Source of the DNA: Xanthobacter tagetidis
Lineage (GTDB): Bacteria; Pseudomonadota; Alphaproteobacteria; Rhizobiales; Xanthobacteraceae
NCBI RefSeq assembly: GCF_003667445.1
Contig: NZ_RCTF01000021.1
Span: forward strand, 1-64,000
Direction of reading: 5' to 3'
Length of the DNA stretch: 64,000 nucleotides
A program made the translations under genes and the position numbers. The notes below the pieces were generated by a model. That model was not told the DNA's origin. It saw only the letters and a program-made list of their open reading frames with translations, and did no database searches. Every line of letters starts with the position of its first letter. The stretch's first letter is position 1. Shown here piece after piece: positions 61,274 to 64,000 of the stretch.

Positions 61274-62877
61274 CCCGCGCCCCACGCCCCGACGACCATC
61301 TGCTGCACGCTTGCATCGCGGCCCATGCCGCGGCCCAGCCGGACAAGCCGGCCATCGTCTGGTACGGGCAGACGATCACCTACGGCGCGCTGCACCGGCT
61401 GATCGAGGGCTGCGCGGCGCTGCTCGCGCGCCGCGGCGTCGGCAAGGGCGACCGGGTGGTGCTGTTCATGCAGAACTGCCCGCAATACATCGTCGCGCAT
61501 TTCGGCATCCAGCGCCTCGGCGCCATCGTCTGCCCGTGCAGCCCGCTCTACAAGGCGCACGAACTCGCCTACCAGATCGCCGATCTGGAGCCGAAGGCGC
61601 TCATCGCCGCCGACGACCTGCTGCCGGTGGTCGCGGCGGTCGCCGCCGAGACGCCGGTCGGCCAGGTGCTGCTGGTGAACCACGCGGACCTTCTGCCCGA
61701 CGCGCCGACCTACCCGGTGCCGCCGCAGCTCCAGGCCGCAGCGCGGGCGATCCCGCCGGAGCAGGACTTCCTCGCGCTGATCGCGGCCGAGGCGGACGCG
61801 CCCCCGGCACCGTCCATCGCGCCGGACGACGTGGCGATGATCATCTACACCTCCGGCACCACGGGCCGGCCCAAGGGGGCGATGATCGGCCACCGCAGCG
61901 TCGTCTTCAAAAGCGCCGGCGCGGTGGCCTTCATGGACATGCGGGCGGACGACGTGCACCTGTCGATCCCGCCGCTCTACCACATCTCCGGCATGCTCTG
62001 CGGCTTCGACATCCCGCTGATCTCGGGCGCGACGCTGGTGCTGCATTTCCGGTTCGATGCGGCGGCCGCCATGGCCTCCATCGCGCGCCACAAGGTCACC
62101 TACTGGAAGAGCATCTCCCCCATGCTGGTGGCCTGCATGGGCCATGAGGGGGAGCGCTGGGATCTTTCCTCGCTGCGCATCACCACCGCCACCAGCTTCG
62201 GCGTGCGCGCGACGCCCGAGATGTCGGCGCGCTGGGCCGCCTTCACCGGCGGCTGCACCGTGAGCGAATCCGGCTACGGCATGACCGAGACCCACACCTT
62301 CGACGCCATGATGCCGCGCGACGCGGTGAAATGGGGGCCGGTGGGCACGCTCATGCCCGGCGTGGGCTGCCGCATCGTCGATCCCGCCACCGGCCGCGAC
62401 ATGCCGCCGGGCGCCGAGGGCGAAATCCTGCTGAAGAGCCCCGGCAATTTCCTCGGCTACTGGCGCCAGCCCGAGAAGACGCGCGAGACCCTGCGCGACG
62501 GCTGGGTCCATACCGGCGACATCGGCACCCTCGACGCGGACGGCTACCTCTCCTGGCTCGGGCGCTACAAGGAACTCATCAAGGTCTCCGGCTACAGCGT
62601 CTTCCCGGAGGACGTGGAGATCATCCTCATGCGCCACCCTCAGGTGGAGCGGGCCGCCGTGCTCGGCGTGCCGCATCCCACCAAGGGCGAGGTGGTGAAC
62701 GCGGTGGTGATCCGCCGCGGCGAGGGGGCGGGCCTCACCGCCGAGGCGCTTGCCGCCTGGTGCCGGGACAACATGGCGCCCTACAAGGTGCCCCAGCGCA
62801 TCGCCTTCCGCGACGCCCTGCCCATGACGGCGTCGGGCAAGGTGATCCGCGGCGCGCTCCTGAAGGAGCTGGCATGA
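61270..62877 (+). CDS. AMP-forming acyl/aryl-CoA ligase
   Basis: A 535-residue ANL-family ligase. Phosphate loop IIYTSGTTGRPKGAMIG (about residue 195), GYGMTETHTFD (about 338), GRYKELIKVSGYSVFPEDVEI hinge (in parts, about 433), and TASGKVIRGALL with the catalytic Lys at the end. It activates a carboxylic acid to CoA ester for the hydratase encoded before it. Translation is coupled at both ends (4-bp overlaps). It differs from the ligase at 18967, so the window has two separate acid-activation systems. Confidence 0.92.
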   Translation: MTRAPRPDDHLLHACIAAHAAAQPDKPAIVWYGQTITYGALHRLIEGCAALLARRGVGKGDRVVLFMQNCPQYIVAHFGIQRLGAIVCPCSPLYKAHELAYQIADLEPKALIAADDLLPVVAAVAAETPVGQVLLVNHADLLPDAPTYPVPPQLQAAARAIPPEQDFLALIAAEADAPPAPSIAPDDVAMIIYTSGTTGRPKGAMIGHRSVVFKSAGAVAFMDMRADDVHLSIPPLYHISGMLCGFDIPLISGATLVLHFRFDAAAAMASIARHKVTYWKSISPMLVACMGHEGERWDLSSLRITTATSFGVRATPEMSARWAAFTGGCTVSESGYGMTETHTFDAMMPRDAVKWGPVGTLMPGVGCRIVDPATGRDMPPGAEGEILLKSPGNFLGYWRQPEKTRETLRDGWVHTGDIGTLDADGYLSWLGRYKELIKVSGYSVFPEDVEIILMRHPQVERAAVLGVPHPTKGEVVNAVVIRRGEGAGLTAEALAAWCRDNMAPYKVPQRIAFRDALPMTASGKVIRGALLKELA

Positions 62878-63866
62878 GCGCCCGGCCGCTGGTCCTGCTC
62901 ACCAATCCCATGCATCCGGAGCCGCAGGCGCGGCTCGCGGCCCACGCGGACGTGCGCCTCGCACCCGCCACCGACGCGCAGACGCTGGCCCGCGCGGCGC
63001 TGGATGCGGACATCGTCATCGTGCGCGCGCCGCTGCCGCCGGAGGCGCTGGCCGGCGCGCGGCTGCGCGGCGCCATTCGCCACGGCGCCGGGGTCGACAT
63101 GATCCCAGTCGAGGAGGCGAGCCGGCTGGGCATCGCGGTCGCCAACGTGCCCGGCGTCAACGCTGTCTCGGTGGCGGAATATGCGGTCGGCCAGATCATC
63201 GCGCTGACCCACCGGCTGCGCCGCATCGACGCGACGCTGCGCGCCGAGGGCTGGGCTGCCGCCCGCGCCCTCACCGACGGCACGCACGAAGTCGCGGGCC
63301 GCACCATCGGCATCGTCGGCCTCGGCGCCATCGGCCGCGAGGTGGCGCGCATCTGCCATTTCGGCCTCGGCGCGAAGGTGCTCGGCGCCCGGCGCTCGGA
63401 CGCGCCGATGCCCGATCATGTGGAGCCGGAGACGCTGGAGGACCTGTTCGCCCGCTCCGATGTGGTGGTGCTCGCCTGCCCCCTGAACGAGAGCACGCGC
63501 GGCCTTGTCGGCGCGGGCCTGTTCGGGCGCATGAAGCCGGGCAGCTACCTCGTCAACGTGGCGCGCGGGCCGGTGGTGGACGAGGCGGCGCTGATCGCGG
63601 CGCTCACCGACGGGCCGCTCGCCGGCGCGGCACTCGACGTGTTCGCCGAGCAGCCGCTGCCGGCCGCCTCGCCGCTCCTCGCCATGCCGCACGTGATCCT
63701 CTCCGCCCACCTCGCGGGCCTCACCGACGACGCCATGCGGCGCATGGGGGAGGGGGCGGTCGACCAGGCGCTCCAGCTCCTCAGGGGCGAACTGCCCCGC
63801 CATCTGTTCAACCCTGAGGCGGAAGTGGCCATCCGCGCCCGCCTGCAAGAATTGGGACCGAGATGA
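62874..63866 (+). CDS. D-2-hydroxyacid dehydrogenase family protein
   Basis: A 330-residue NAD-dependent dehydrogenase. Rossmann motif GIVGLGAIGREVARI (about residue 143), NVARGPVVDEAALIAALTDG with the catalytic Arg/Glu region, and His in ILSAHLAGLTDDAMRRMGEG. It oxidises or reduces a 2-hydroxy/2-oxo acid. With the enolase-family gene behind it (4-bp overlap) it may handle hydroxyacid intermediates or a sugar acid. The family does not reveal its substrate. Confidence 0.9.
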   Translation: MSARPLVLLTNPMHPEPQARLAAHADVRLAPATDAQTLARAALDADIVIVRAPLPPEALAGARLRGAIRHGAGVDMIPVEEASRLGIAVANVPGVNAVSVAEYAVGQIIALTHRLRRIDATLRAEGWAAARALTDGTHEVAGRTIGIVGLGAIGREVARICHFGLGAKVLGARRSDAPMPDHVEPETLEDLFARSDVVVLACPLNESTRGLVGAGLFGRMKPGSYLVNVARGPVVDEAALIAALTDGPLAGAALDVFAEQPLPAASPLLAMPHVILSAHLAGLTDDAMRRMGEGAVDQALQLLRGELPRHLFNPEAEVAIRARLQELGPR

Positions 63867-64000
63867 AGATCAAGTCCGTCCTCGCCCGCTGGGTGCATGT
63901 GCCCATCCCCTACGAGCAGCAGCACGTCTCCGACTTCGGCCGGGTCGCCTCGTTCGACTGCGTGCTGGTGCGCATCGAGACCGCGTGCGGCCTTGTCGGT
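63863..64000 (+). CDS. Mandelate racemase/muconate lactonizing enzyme family, N-terminal part
   Basis: 46 residues are visible before the window ends. MKIKSVLARWVHVPIPYEQQHVSDFGRV with VLVRIETACGLVG matches the capping-domain start of the mandelate racemase/enolase superfamily (the FxxxLVRIxT.xGLVG pattern). It starts inside the previous stop (ATGA). Members act as racemases, cycloisomerases or sugar-acid dehydratases; the metal ligands and catalytic lysines lie beyond the edge, so function is open. Confidence 0.8.
   Translation, partial: MKIKSVLARWVHVPIPYEQQHVSDFGRVASFDCVLVRIETACGLVG

Overview
The window is high-GC DNA with dense, often 4-bp-overlapping genes, and it suggests an alphaproteobacterium of the order Hyphomicrobiales, perhaps Xanthobacteraceae. 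The reasons are the gene content (a ureABC-EFGD urease cluster with its own urea transporter, Weimberg-type pentose enzymes, Liv and Ugp ABC transporters, a tRNA-Arg(CCT)-targeting P4-like integrase) and intergenic repeats of the CCCTCTCC type. The genus is not certain.

Layout. 1-5484: the 3' end of a giant repetitive surface or secreted protein with cadherin-like repeats and a beta-propeller. 5686-17657: a phage-derived island. It has four small leftward genes facing an XRE repressor, then a HicB-like protein, an AT-rich orphan, an AlpA-like regulator, a tail chaperone-like protein, a tail tape-measure protein, a P-loop replication ATPase, a 1.1-kb non-coding stretch with clusters of a TGCGACGGC-type repeat in opposite orientations (candidate origin), a decayed toxin with its HTH antitoxin, a tyrosine integrase, and a displaced 3' fragment of tRNA-Arg(CCT) as attachment site. 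No capsid, portal, terminase or lysis gene is visible, so it resembles a P4/PICI-like satellite that carries tail genes, or a remnant.

17872-31153: an aromatic/acyl-CoA locus. Leftward: a double HxlR regulator, an acyl-CoA synthetase, a two-subunit indolepyruvate:ferredoxin oxidoreductase and a hot-dog thioesterase. Divergent: a DpgC-type cofactor-free dioxygenase homologue followed by a complete five-gene Liv-type ABC transporter. Together they suggest arylpyruvate to arylacetyl-CoA to arylglyoxylate. 31269-44198: a leftward catabolic cluster facing a LacI regulator. It has an SDR, a CaiB CoA-transferase, a solute-binding-like protein without signal peptide, an enoyl-CoA hydratase, a XylX-like FAH dehydratase, a ketoglutarate-semialdehyde dehydrogenase and a sugar ABC transporter.

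44274-47968: arsenic resistance (arsR, two unrelated arsenate reductases, an ACR3 pump, a convergent SLC13/ArsB-like transporter). 48154-57099: a leftward nitrogen cluster ureA-ureB-ureC-crcB-crcB-ureE-ureF-ureG-ureD-urea channel-amt, with two fluoride-channel genes embedded. 57461-64000: a GAF-GGDEF-EAL protein, then a LysR regulator facing an acyl-CoA operon (enoyl-CoA hydratase, CoA ligase, 2-hydroxyacid dehydrogenase, mandelate-racemase/enolase family) that runs off the right edge.
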